Below are positions 11,924 through 22,911 of a stretch of 64,000 nucleotides of DNA, piece after piece (the first letter of the stretch is position 1; each line of letters begins with the position of its first letter). The translations under genes and the position numbers were made by a program. Below the pieces are notes generated by a model. That model was not told the DNA's origin. It ran no database searches and worked only from the letters and a program-made list of their open reading frames with translations. The stretch comes from Eucalyptus grandis (taxonomy: Eukaryota > Streptophyta > Magnoliopsida > Myrtales > Myrtaceae). The DNA lies in assembly GCF_016545825.1 (NCBI RefSeq), contig NC_052618.1:60407160-60471159 (forward strand), written 5' to 3'.

Positions 11924-12920
11924 TTACTTGAAAATTTTGCCGACACTGTTTTTCTTGTTTTGGATGAAGCTGGCATGTTGATTGTGAAAATTTCTCTGTG
12001 GAAACTTCCTCGGCATTGAGGCCTGTTTCGGTTTCTTTCCTTTTTGCGTTCTGTTGTACTTCGCCTTCTCCAAAATTAAGGATTCGGCATTCGTAAGTGA
12101 GGCCATGGATTTTCTCTTAAGTTGGGCCGGAACGATTTCTTGATGAGGGCCGCCGACTTCCTTCGTGTTCTGATCAGGCCTGAGGGGGAAGAAGTTGCGA
12201 GCCACTGCCTCTCCTGCAGACGAAATACCTCTGGCCCCTTCACCGCCCTTCTTCTCTTGATCGTGCAGGGGATCCTTAAGAATGATGTTATGCACACCCT
12301 AGCTATCGTTTAATTGAAACAGTCTTGCAGGACAGAAGAAAAAGGGAACAGTCATGGTTGGCTGCAACTTTTCTTCCTTTAATAATGAAGTTAACTCTAA
12401 CCGACGCAAATTAAGTTAATGACTATAAAGTTGTGAACTAGATCAATGCCTCTGGCCATTCAACATGGTATGGTTTCTGGTTTTCTCCAATTATAGACCA
12501 TCCAAAGGGTTATGGAGTACTTCGGTTTTGCTTCGGATGAAAGGAGTATTTCGGTTTCTCCAGTTATAGATCAATGCCTCTGGCCACTGCCTCTCCTGCA
12601 GATGAAATACCTCTGGCCCCTTCACCGCCTTTCTTCTCTTGATCGTACAGATAAGAAAGGCACAAGCACGACGACAAAGAGTCCATCGGACCTCACCTCT
12701 CGGGATGTTGCCGATGGGAGGCGATTTGGGGCCCAAGAAATTGATGAGCTTCATGGGTTTTCGGTTGAAGAAACAGAAAAACACTCCGCAAGAACAACAA
12801 AGGGCAACAGGGTGCGGAGAAATTCAGAGAGAGCAAAAGACAGGAGAAAGACAACGGTGGAGAGAGAATAGAAAGACAGAGGAAATATATAGTTCACTGT
12901 TGGAAATGAGATGGCTTTGA
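11924..12920. other. Locally duplicated sequence with unassigned open frames
   Basis: A segment of about 70 bp (ccactgcctctcctgcag, then tacctctggccccttcac) occurs at 12200-12266 and again at 12585-12650, and a short gatcaatgcctctggcca string recurs at about 12443 and 12571. Open frames of 93-123 codons exist on both strands across it. None matches a family I recognise; lysine- and arginine-rich composition is their only trait. It may be a decayed leader or exon of the neighbouring LTR element or kinase fragment. Confidence 0.35.
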
Positions 12921-13216
12921 GAGCGTGCTGAGGAGTGAGAGTTTGTGAGAAGTTAAGAGTTTCTTTCCTAATTCGAGTCAGGTTAAGATTAGTAAAATAG
13001 GAAACAGTTGCAAGATTCAAGATTGAAGATGGGTTTCTTGTGGAAACAATAATATTGCAAACATGGTGTGATTGATCAGTGGGTGCTTTACATCGATTAG
13101 GTTTTACCATTGATGATCCTTATGTCTCGATCAGTTACTTCATCGTCTTCATATTTGCTTGTTTAAAACTTGATACTGATATAATCTGGATGTGTTGTTT
13201 CTTTTTTTGTCTTTGA

Positions 13217-13390
<174 letters not shown>

Positions 13391-13599
13391 ATTTGCAATG
13401 TTATAGTTAATCATGTCTTTGATGTTTGAATTGCTTTGACTATATGTGGGACTCTAAATGGGATATGGTTCTATGGGATTCTGTTTAATCTGTCATGTCA
13501 TATTCACTTCATGGATTCCATCTAGACTAGAACTATTCATTCTCAACTATTGTAACAGTGTTCATAATATAGGAACATAAGGCACAGGGGTGCAGAAAA

Positions 13600-15725
13600 T
13601 GTGTTGCAAGGGTATGTCTGGATAGAATTTGCTTCTTTCTTGATATTTCGTAATAGATGCCGAGAGTTCTTGGATTTGGTCAGCATTTACTAGATTCAGC
13701 AATTGTTAAAAACAGAGCTACAGTTTGTAAATGATTAAGTGTTCTGTTTTCATGCCTTTAATGACCTGTGCTGTTTGCCATTTTCATATGATTTTTTGTG
13801 TTGATGCCTAAATGAAAGTTGTTCATTAGGTTCCAATCTATATCAAATAAAAATTTCGTGATAATTGAATATCATTTACCCAGGTCGAGTATGTCTAGAA
13901 TATCCCTGACCTTGTTTGAAATTTTGCTGTTATAATCGGTTCTCTGTTTCGGATGACGCTTTGTGCAAATGACCTAATACGAGCTGGTTTCTGTGGTTTT
14001 CTGTGTTTGATGCCTTCATGAGAGCTGAAGATGGTTCGTCTAGCTTTCCAACAAGCTATAATACACCCTGATCCGATATCATTAGCCACATGAAATCTTC
14101 TTTAAAAGTCTACTCCAGAATCTGGAAAATTGTTCTGGTCTGTGCAGTTGTTTCTGTTACTGATCTGACCTCTTTACTAAATGTCTTTGTTTGAGCTAGA
14201 AAATGATTTCAATTGTGTTCGTGACCTTCTAAGGATTCATAGGAGACTTCTCAAGCTTTCTAATGACGTATTATGTGCATGATTTGGTTGTCATCTACCT
14301 AGTCAAATGAATGTTATCGCATCAATGTTTGATTATGGAAATTTGTAGATCATCAGTACTTAGTTTTTGCTATGGTAAATTTGAGATCATAAACTTCAAA
14401 ATCTTGAGTTGGCGTGTTCTGGACAATTGATCTGCATTTAAATTTGTGTACTGTGCTGGAAATTTGATTTTAAATCTACTAGCTGCTGTGATTGTTGAGC
14501 ATGTTTCTAGGCTTATTTTGAGCTCTTAAATGTCGTTGTCTCGTGAAATGATGAGCTACAAGTTCGACATGCACATATTAAGCTTTCATCTGAGATTCAC
14601 GTATTAGAAATCCTGAGATGATTCTTTCATGAAATTGTTCCTCATATGCTGATTACCTGTCATAGAAATTCTAGGATAAGATAGCTATTGACTGTGCTTT
14701 TATCCAGCCTATATCGAATACCTAGTTTCTGTGATGGATGATTTGGTTGATGGATGCACATGCATTCTTAAAACTTTCTTTTAGAATATCATGCATACTA
14801 ACTTTGATGATGTATAACATGCTATCTTCTTGGCTATGAATGTTGTGTATATTCATAATATGCTGTCACCAAGTTATAATTGATGTTTGTGACTTGAATT
14901 TGCTGGATTCATGTTCATGTCTGATGTCTATATTCACTCGTTATAATAACGATTTCTATGCATTATCTTAGTCATATAAGATGAGGCAAGGAATTCATGT
15001 GTCTTAGATTAGGTTTATATTAGGATCCTGAACATGAATAAAGCGTGAAGATGGTGGAGGTGGATGTCCATTCCGACCATTGTCATGTACTATTTGTGTT
15101 CCCGACATTTGTCTCGGGTTCCATACATTATATAAAACCCGACGAGTTGCGGGTTTCCTTTCTTTCCCGATTGTTTTCTCTTTTATTTTCTTTAGGATTG
15201 CATGATTAGGTTTACCGCTTTTCTTGATTGTTTACTTCATGTTTCGCCAATTTAATTTTCATTGATTGTTTTCCTTTTTTTTTTTTTAGGAATAGAATAG
15301 AATGAAAGTAATCCACCACGCATGGTCACTTAGTCTAGAAATAACGATCCTGAAAATATAAAAAGAAACGCATGGACATGTTAGGAAAAATACAACATAC
15401 TGTTTAGGTACCGAAAAGGCGTTAATAGAAATATTAACATAACCCAAGTCCCCGAATCTAGATATCTAGTTACGTAGGAATCGAGGGAACACTCCCGACC
15501 CTTGATTGGGTTTCTAGTCGACCCCCAAAATGAGGCTAGTGGCGACTCTTGTATATTTTTTAGGTTGTTAAATACCTAGATCATATAAATAAATCCGCTG
15601 TCGCGCGAGGTACGAGCTTGGGAGAGCTCGTGATCTCGTGAGGAAACTCTCGTGATCAAAGTACCCCTAAACCCGACCTTTCCCCTCCTTGGACTTTTCG
15701 AGGGCGGCAAGATCGGGTCGCGATA
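13600..15725 (+). mobile_element. Tat-type Ty3/gypsy LTR (left boundary not resolved)
   Basis: The 3' end is fixed by the primer site that follows. The last 300 bp share layout with the 3' part of the two solo LTR families in blocks A and B: an aagtccccg string, a cgtaggaatcga-like string, then a tagtcgaccc...agtggcgactc stretch. A TATA-like box lies at 15129-15137. The region upstream to about 13.6 kb is long, non-coding and without gene signals, as is usual for the multi-kilobase LTRs of this lineage. No TG start or second LTR was found. Confidence 0.6.
15129..15137 (+). promoter_or_regulatory. TATA box of the gypsy LTR
   Basis: TATATAAAA sits about 590 bp before the LTR end and is followed by a GC-richer stretch, as expected for the U3/R border. 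The transcription start cannot be seen directly. Confidence 0.45.
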
Positions 15726-15729
15726 GGCT

Positions 15730-15748
15730 TGGCGACTCCGCTGGGGAC
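15730..15748 (+). promoter_or_regulatory. Primer-binding site complementary to a tRNA-Arg type
   Basis: TGGCGACTCCGCTGGGGAC directly follows the LTR end. This string is the usual minus-strand priming site of Tat/Ogre-lineage gypsy elements. The leader behind it is cut at 15924, where Copia sequence starts, so no gag or pol of this element remains. Confidence 0.75.
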
Positions 15749-15923
15749 TGGTTACTAGATTAAGAGGACTTTAAGCCATTTAAAAATGGTTGTTGTGTTT
15801 TAACTAACATGTCTTATGTAGGATCGCCTGCATGTCAAAGTCGCATGGAAAATCAGGTTAGTCGCTAATCTTGTGTTAAATTGTCTTGTAGGTGAGAGTT
15901 ATAAGGGGAGGCGTGCTTGTAAG

Positions 15924-16013
15924 TCAATTTCTGACTCTTGTGGATAAACTACAAAGTCATTGGAAATAGCCTGCCTCCTTTCTTGTTGAGATCTTCTTAA
16001 TACTTTTTTTTTT
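15924..16013 (-). mobile_element. Copia fragment (block A), part left of the MULE insertion
   Basis: These 90 bp match 47494-47578 of block B almost base for base (ctgactcttgtggataaact onward). The alignment then resumes at 22912. The fragment lies upstream of the reverse-transcriptase core, in minus-strand coding orientation. It starts abruptly at 15924, a truncation point against the gypsy leader. Confidence 0.85.
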
Positions 16014-16030
16014 TATGTGTGGACCCCTGC

Positions 16031-16190
16031 AGTGCCACAACTTTGCACAAAGGGACACTTAAGTGTCATAACTTATGAAAAGTACACTTAAGTGCCAAAA
16101 TCGGAGCACAAGGGATTACTTGAGTGCCAATCCAGCCAAAATCCGGCCAAATTGCATACATGGCATTTTCCGGCAATTTTCGGCGACTTC
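16031..16190. repeat. Left terminal inverted repeat of the MULE
   Basis: It matches the inverse of 22740-22896, including the strings caaagggacacttaagtg and gtacacttaagtgcca. The palindrome CACTTAAGTG or close variants occur twice within the first 70 bp and are candidate transposase contacts. Confidence 0.8.
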
Positions 16191-17573
16191 TTTTACTGAT
16201 GTGGCAAATGTTTTTTTTTTTTAAAAAAAAACCAACGTGGACGACAAAAACGACGTCGTCCATCCACATTAAGTGCGCTGACCTAAATGACGTCATTTAG
16301 TTCATTGTGCGTTGACCTAAACGCCGTTCCTTCTCGTCCGCGTTCACAATAGATCTCAGACCCTTCTCTCCGTCGCCATTCACGCCCAGAGCTGGTCATT
16401 GGTCGCCATTGTCAGTCGTCGTTTTTGGTCGCTGTCGCTGCTCATCGCTCACCATCGTTGGTCATCGTCACTGCTCACCATCGTCGCTCGTCCAGGTTTG
16501 GCCCCTTCTCCCCCTCCCCTGTGATGAAATTAAGGCTCGATTATTTAATTAGGGCTTGATTATTTTATTAGGGCTCGATTAATTTATTACAGCTCCGATG
16601 GAATTTGTGTTGATACACTTCAACTGAAACTTGCTGACATCGCACAAAGAGACCAGATTTCTCATTATTCTCATGAATTTTTCTTTCAAGCCAATGTCAG
16701 AGTATGCTTTGATTGTTGAGTCACTGGCTATGCATCTCCTTAAGAGCATCCTAATAAAGCAAGTGACTAATGCATCTCCGAGAAGAAAATTAAGTCCTTG
16801 AACCACTCTACATGTGAGGCTGTATAGGGTATGTCCTTGAACCACCCTGCTTGTAAGGCTGTATAGGGTATGTTTATCAATCCAAAATCCTAAATGAAAA
16901 CATAACAACTGTAGCTAGAATTTTATTGGTAAAGTTACAAACTAAGAAAAAGTTTCAAGTAGGAAGAATAAGAACTTGAAAGGGTATTAAAGCATGTTTT
17001 GGTGAAGCTATTTCCTAGAATTGGTTCTACAGCTTGTGTCAGTTTTCTTTTAGAAAGGTATTGCCTGCTTGTCCAAATTTGTTATGGGTTAGGATAGTCT
17101 AAGACTTTAGAGTGATCTATCTGTGCTTCATTTTCTCTTTGTTTTTCTTTAGCTTTAGCGACATAAAATTCTTCCAAGTTTAGTTGTTCTAATTTTAGTT
17201 TAAACTTCTAAAGGAATTTGTAGGAGTCAGCGGCTGTGATTTGATTAAGTTGATGTCAGAGTATGCTTTGATTTGCTTAAGCTGATGTACATTCTCTCAC
17301 ATCGAAGTTTAGTGCAATAGACAAAATTGCTTGGGTTGTGATTGTTGTGGGGACCTGTGCTTGTTGTAGGGACCTCTGTTTTTTGTTAATATTTTAAGGG
17401 AATGGAAGACAAATAATTAAAGTGCCAACCTCTTTTTTGGCTGTCATGTAGGGGCATATTGTCAGTGTTGGGACCTCTATTTACTAAAGTCCATGAGAGT
17501 GGAGGGATTCCCATGTGCAATTGTCTAGTGGTCCCAAAAAGTAATGATTATTTTTCTTGTTCTTGGTGCAGTA

Positions 17574-19732
17574 ATGGCTCATGACAAGGATTATGTCGCT
17601 ATCATAGTTTGCTACGATGAGGAATTTGTGATTGGGGAGGATGAGTGGGAGTATAAGGGTGGAAATGAGGGCACAATCTTTGTGGATATAAAGAAGGCAT
17701 CTTATATCGGATTTCTTAGGGATATAAAGATTTATTTGCCTTATAAATTTCAGAAGCTGCTATATTGTATTACTAGGAAAGACTTAAGTGATGGTTTGAG
17801 ATGCTTAGAAGATGATAATGGTCTTAGGGATGTTCTATACCATTATCTTCATGGTGAAGAGGTAAAAATATTTGTTGAGTACAATAGTGAAAGTGAGGAT
17901 GAAGATGATGATGGAGAGAGCGCCGGAGTAGGACAAGAAGGAGATGGTATTCAAGGTAGTACTGACATTAAGGTCAAAGGAGGGCAGGATAGATATGATG
18001 GACATGAGAGAAGCGTAGATGCAGTTCACCGAAGTGATGATGACATAGGTGATGTCACAATCTCTGGATTAGATTGGGAAGTAGCTGAATCAACTGATGA
18101 TGATGATGATGGAGGGTTGCCTACTGAAAATTTTATAAGTGACGACGAGGAGGAGGAGATGAATCAACTGATGGAGGGTTGTACTTCTTTGAATTGATTA
18201 AGCTGATGCCTCAGATGAATATTACTCAATTCAGGATGTTGGTAAAGGAGCAAGTAGGCATCAATATATTCAAGAATCAATGTAAAAGATCAAAGCAAAA
18301 GGTGATGAAGATACTCATTGGTTAGTACAACGGTGAATACGGATAGTTGTGGGACTATGCTTGGGAGTGTAGACTACAAAATCTTGGAAGTAGAGTGTAT
18401 GTAGAGGTTGTGGAGATACCACTTCCTGATATTGGGACGAAGTTCGATAAATTATATGTTTACTTCGATGCATGCAAACGAGGATTTTTATCTAGTTGTA
18501 AACGGATTATAGGATTGGACTGGTGTTTTTTGAATGGCTTGTGCAAGGGAGAATTGCTAGCCACAATTGGAAGAGATGCAAACAACCAAATGTTTCCCCT
18601 GGCTTGGGTTGTTGTGAAGGTAGAGAACAAGGACAATTGGTCCTGGTTCCTCAAAAATTTGATGAATGATTTGGAGATAACAAATGGGGGCAAGGTGGGC
18701 ATTCATGAGCGACCAACAAAAGGTAATGTTTGCTTTTTAAAAAATTTGGTCACTTGTTTGCTTTTTGATATCAACATGTCATTTGCTGATTTTTTATATT
18801 TTGAATTATTGCAGGGACCGGTTCCAGTAATAGCCGAGTTGTTGCCTTATGCTGAACATCGAATATGTGCGCGGTACATATATGCAAATTGGGTAAAGAC
18901 CTATAAAGGGGACAAGTTGCAAGCGCAATTTTGGCAGCTAGCAAAGAGCATGAATATGGCTGACTTTAGGATGGCTAAAAAAGAGATGCTTCAATTGACA
19001 AAGGATGGTTATGATGCACTGTCCCAAACAGACCCGAAGCATTGATGTAGGGCGTTCTTTAGCGAGGAATTCAAGTGCGATAACATTGATAACAACATCT
19101 GCGAATCATTCAATGGGAGGATAATAGATGCCAGATGCAAACCAATTATCTCGATGCTTGAAGACATACGGGTTTTGGTCATGACTTGGCTGCACAGACA
19201 AAGAGATGAGACTGCAAAGTGGACTAAGCAATATGGTCCTAGGATTGCTAAGAAATTGGATGACAACTTAGCTGCAAGTAGGTATTGTCATCCCATTTGG
19301 AATGAGGATGAATGATATGAGATAATGAAGGGTTCCGATAAGTATGTTGTCTATTTAGGTACGATAAAGTGTTCATATAGAGCATGGCAACTAAGTGAAA
19401 TTCCTTGTGCATATGCCATATGTGCAATTCAATTGAAGGGCCACAATACAGAAGACTACCTTGATGATTGGTATAAGAAACCGAAATATCTTGCTTTGTA
19501 TCAATTCATGTTACAACCAATTAGAAGTAGCAAGTTCTGGGAGCCAATAGATCGTGAAGCACCTCAACCTTTGCCACTAAAGAAGAGAATGGGAAGACCA
19601 AAGAAAAAACGAAAAATGACAGAGGGAGAGGACTCATGTCACCGTAGGATGAATAAGACAAGTGTACCGATAAAGTGCTCTTTTTGCCACATAGCATGGC
19701 ACAATATTAAGGGTTGTCAATTAAAGAAGTAG
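17574..19732 (+). pseudogene. MULE transposase (MuDR/mudrA family), interrupted by stops
   Basis: An acceptor-like tgcag precedes the start at 17574. Domains in order: a PB1-like N-terminal region with an acidic low-complexity tail (to 18197), a linker with two stops, the transposase core (18347 on: LYVYFDACKRGFL, FPLAWVVVKVENKDNWSWFL, GPVPVIAELLPYAEHRICAR), and a SWIM-type region (WQLSEIPCAYAICAI) followed by a proline/lysine tail (KKRMGRPKKKRKM) and a CCHC knuckle CSFCHIAWHNIKGC. A GT-AG intron at about 18722-18814 separates the core halves. In-frame stops lie at 19043-19045 and near 19315. The SWIM histidine is Tyr and the second catalytic Asp block (FISDR-like) is not visible. Inactive as read. 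Confidence 0.85.
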
Positions 19733-19939
19733 CAGGAACAATTGAGGCCAGCCGAAGGGCCTAGTGAAGGGACAGTTGGAGAAGGAGAAACAGAAAAGGC
19801 GAAGTGAGTCGACTGTTCTTCAGTTGACGACAATAAACCCAGTAAGTCATGACAATTATGTTCATGTTGCTTTATGGTTTGTTATGAATATGTGCATAGA
19901 TATAAGTGACATGTATGTAATGTTTTTGTCTTTGTCAAG

Positions 19940-21110
19940 TCACCGTGACAAGTGAAGAATTGGTTGAAGCCCTTGCTATACCTGAAAATGAAGGGCATGT
20001 TCAAAGAAAGCAAGGTAGAAGACAGCCGGCTGCAGGATTGGCAAAAGTAACCGGAAGGCCAATTAAGTCGATTGTTCTTCGACAGAAACGAGAAAAAAAA
20101 TACCCGGTCAATTCAATGATTTGAGTTTACTTTTCATTTACGTTTTAATATGGCCTGATTTTATATTTATGATGTCATTTGCCTTTTTCTCAGGTTTGAA
20201 GAAGGCAAGCTAGAGCTCAGCTGCCAATAGAGGGCCCAACTGAAGGGCCACCATAAGATCCACCACCAAGGTCATCACAAAGGCCACTAGAAGGGTCATC
20301 ACAAGGGCCACCACCAAAGTCAACCAAAGGTGTCACTGAAGCTGAAGGCCTAACTAGAAAAACAACTAGAAGAAAGCCAAATCAAGAGCCACCTACAAGA
20401 AGGCTATCTACAAGACGCCTAGCTGAAGAATTGGCCGAAGAAGCCCCTACTGTAGTTGAACAACCACAAGAGCCCAAGAAATCACATGCGAGAAGAAGAG
20501 GCAACCAATCACAAGTACCTAAAAGTGACGCTCCCCTTCGAACAAGAGGGGCTCTTGGGAAGAGGCTAAAATAATATGGTTATGGCCGTTATACAGATAA
20601 GCGTTCTGGAACAGTTATTCTTAATGTAAGCTTTATAGGCTGTATTTAATTTAATTTATAGTGCAAACTTTTGTTGATAATTGAGTTTTCTTTTTGAAGC
20701 CTAGGAGAAGTTCAGAGGTTCTTATCTCTCAAGGCCGAACTCAAGAATCAACGGCTGCGCCAACAAAGAAAAAGACATTGCCTACGCCAACAAGAAAGAA
20801 GAGTAAGAAGAACCCAGTTGCAGGTCCATCTGAATCAATTCAGCCTACAACAGTTGCAGCTCCTTTTAAATCAGTTCAGCCTAGGACAATTGCAGCTCCA
20901 TCAGAATCAACGCATCCCAAGACAGTTGAAGAAGAAGTCTCACGTCCAGTTAGAAAAAATGCAAGGATTATAAATCAAGTGCGAGGTCCATCAAAACAAG
21001 AGGCATTTTGCATATTGATTGATGAAATGGGATGTGATATGGTTTGTGAGGCTAAGGAGTCAGTTGTAAACATCTGTGGATGTTTTTTTTTTTTATATTA
21101 TTTTTTATAA
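19940..21110 (+). pseudogene. 3' tail exons of the MULE transposase
   Basis: Downstream of the zinc knuckle the + strand keeps basic, proline- and serine-rich reading frames separated by intron-like AT-rich stretches: about 19938-20110 (RKQGRRQPAAGL), 20210-20570 (repeated EGP/GPPP and RRLSTRRLAEELAEE) and 20697-21110 (PTKKKTLPTPTRKKSKKNP). Such tails are usual after the SWIM domain of plant MULE transposases. Exon borders are inferred. One stop interrupts the middle piece. The last frame ends in a T-rich stretch, not a conserved terminus. Confidence 0.5.
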
Positions 21111-21609
21111 TAGTTTGTCATTGAGTTAGTTGAGTTTGTGAGACTTCATTTGTCATTGAGTTTGTGAGACTTCATTTCAAAATCAATGGAACGGTTGTTG
21201 TTTGTCATTTTCGGCATGCCTTTTTCATTTTTTTTTTTTTTTTTTTACTTTTACTTATTGCTGCTTCTGGTGGTGGATATGTGGTGGTGACTAGGGTGCT
21301 CTTGTGGCTGGTGGCGGCGGCTGGTGAAGCCTAGTGGTGGTGGGTTGGGTTGGAGGTTTTTGCTGCACCTAGTGCAAGATGTAAGTGTGCAATATGCACA
21401 GCTTGCACCAGGTAGTGTTGCTAGTGCAAGCTGGTGTAAGACACCTTACACTAGCAACTTATGCAGCAACTTACCACCAGCATAGTGGTGGCTAGTGGTG
21501 GCTCAAGTGGATGCCTAGGATGCTTGGTGTGGCTGGTGGTGATGATGGCTGGAGGCCAATGGTGGCCAATGGTAGGCGGTGGCGGCGGCTGGTAGTAGCC
21601 GATGTATAC

Positions 21610-21805
21610 AAAAAAAAATGGCACTTAATTGATCACATTCTAAAAAACTTAGCACTTAAGTGTTCACTTTTAACAACAAGTGGCACTTAAGTGATCCTTT
21701 TAATAATAACTTGACACTTAAATAACTCTTTTTTTTTATCACGACTGGCACTTAAGTGATCACTAGATACAACTTATAGCACTCGAGTAATCACTTGTGT
21801 CTGTT
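21610..21805. repeat. Internal array of TIR-like CACTTAAGTGATC motifs
   Basis: Five to six copies of (ggca)CTTAAGTGATCAC or close variants are spaced about 30-45 bp apart by AT-rich sequence. The same palindromic core marks both MULE ends, so this is an internal copy of subterminal repeats. Upstream, 21260-21600 is a GTGGTGGCTGG-rich low-complexity stretch. Confidence 0.65.
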
Positions 21806-22223
21806 CTATGTATATGGTGGTTTGCAGCAAAACAAAGAAGTTGTTGGTTTATTTATTTGCTGCTGGTTTACACATTTGTTGCTGGTTTACATTCAATTCA
21901 AGTAAAATAGTCACTACAACACATCGACCTAATATACATTCCATCATCATTGATTTATATTTGAGAATAAGCAAAAACATTGTACAAACAGTATTTGTCG
22001 AAATCATTCATTCATTCATTCAAAACAAGTACATTTCTCCACACATTTACAACTATGGTAGTCGGAGAAACTTCTTCTCATCTTCTAGTACTTTACATTT
22101 CATCATAAAGTGGGATAAACAAAAAAACAGTAACACAATAAACGCTTGGTAACACTTCCGTTCAATTTTCATTCTTGAAACTTCGTTCTTCAAATGGATT
22201 ATAGAAGATGCTTGAGCTTGAGC

Positions 22224-22529
22224 TTACATTGAGTCAATATCGTCCAAGTCGTCTACAATCGTAGATGGAGGTTGATGACATCCATCAAGTAGGTCCAATA
22301 TCACCTCTGTGGCTCGGTGAGAGAATTTCACATCGACCCATTTGAAGTATTTGCACTTCGAGCCTTCTCTGTATCGGGCACATCCGTAGAATCTTCTCCC
22401 GGGATTCGTTCGAGTCCACGATATTCTTCTTAGACTTGGTAACCCACAAAAACATAAACGCTCGCCTTCTCCTTCATTTCGGCAAGAGAAATTTGAGCCG
22501 CTACTGAAAGTCCTGCTCTCCATTTCCAA
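22224..22529 (-). CDS. Small GRF-type zinc-finger protein inside the MULE
   Basis: An uninterrupted 101-codon frame starts MEMESRTFSSG and contains a GRF zinc finger: CFCGLPSLRRISWT, then NPGRRFYGCARY, then CKYFKWVD (C-x-C-G, NPGR-F-x-C, C-x-F-x-W). GRF fingers bind nucleic acid in DNA-repair and topoisomerase-associated proteins; short plant proteins of this kind exist with unknown roles. It is convergent with the transposase and close to the right terminal repeat, the position mudrB has in MuDR. It lacks the stops seen in the transposase. Function within the element is unknown. Confidence 0.7.
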   Translation of the reverse strand: MEMESRTFSSGSNFSCRNEGEGERLCFCGLPSLRRISWTRTNPGRRFYGCARYREGSKCKYFKWVDVKFSHRATEVILDLLDGCHQPPSTIVDDLDDIDSM

Positions 22530-22739
22530 TATTCGGTGGTAGAATTTGGGGCAAATCGAATTAGGGTGCAGGATTAGGGCTCTAGTAGCATTTTGCCCGA
22601 TTTAGGGTTTTAGATTTAGAGTAAATGGGAAAGATGACGGCGTTTTCGCTAATTTAAGGACTCTATTTTGGGCCAACACTCGAAACGACGTCATTTGGGG
22701 TGAATTCAAGCTGACTTAGCTCTCCGGCGAGACACATCA

Positions 22740-22896
22740 GCGAGAAATATTAATATTTTAATGCCGCGTATGATTTCTGGCCAGCTTCGCCGGAGATGGC
22801 ACTCAGGTGTCTCACTTTTCTTAAAATGTGGCACTTAAGTGTACCTTTCGTAAGGTATGGCACTTAAGTGTCCCTTTGTGCTAAGTTATGGCACTT
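22740..22896. repeat. Right terminal inverted repeat of the MULE
   Basis: Inverse of 16031-16190. It holds three CACTTAAGTG-type palindromes (tggcacttaagtgtacc, tggcacttaagtgtccc and a variant) and ends near ggcacttgaagcg before the Copia sequence resumes. Confidence 0.8.
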
Positions 22897-22911
22897 GAAG
22901 CGTTATTCTAC

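Larger units (their letters stand above)
16014..22911 (+). mobile_element. Mutator-like element (MULE), about 6.9 kb, degenerate autonomous type
   Basis: The ends are inverted repeats of at least 150 bp (16031-16190 and 22740-22896) built around agtgccataactt and the palindrome CACTTAAGTG. The interior encodes a MuDR-type transposase and a convergent GRF-zinc-finger frame. Block B lacks the element: its sequence aatactttttcttgcgg runs continuously where block A is interrupted, which fixes the insertion site. The expected 9-bp target duplication would be CTTTTTCTT; the right copy is present (22912-22921 region), while the left one has drifted into a T run (16003-16014). The element therefore inserted into the Copia after or independently of the A/B duplication. 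Confidence 0.88.
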
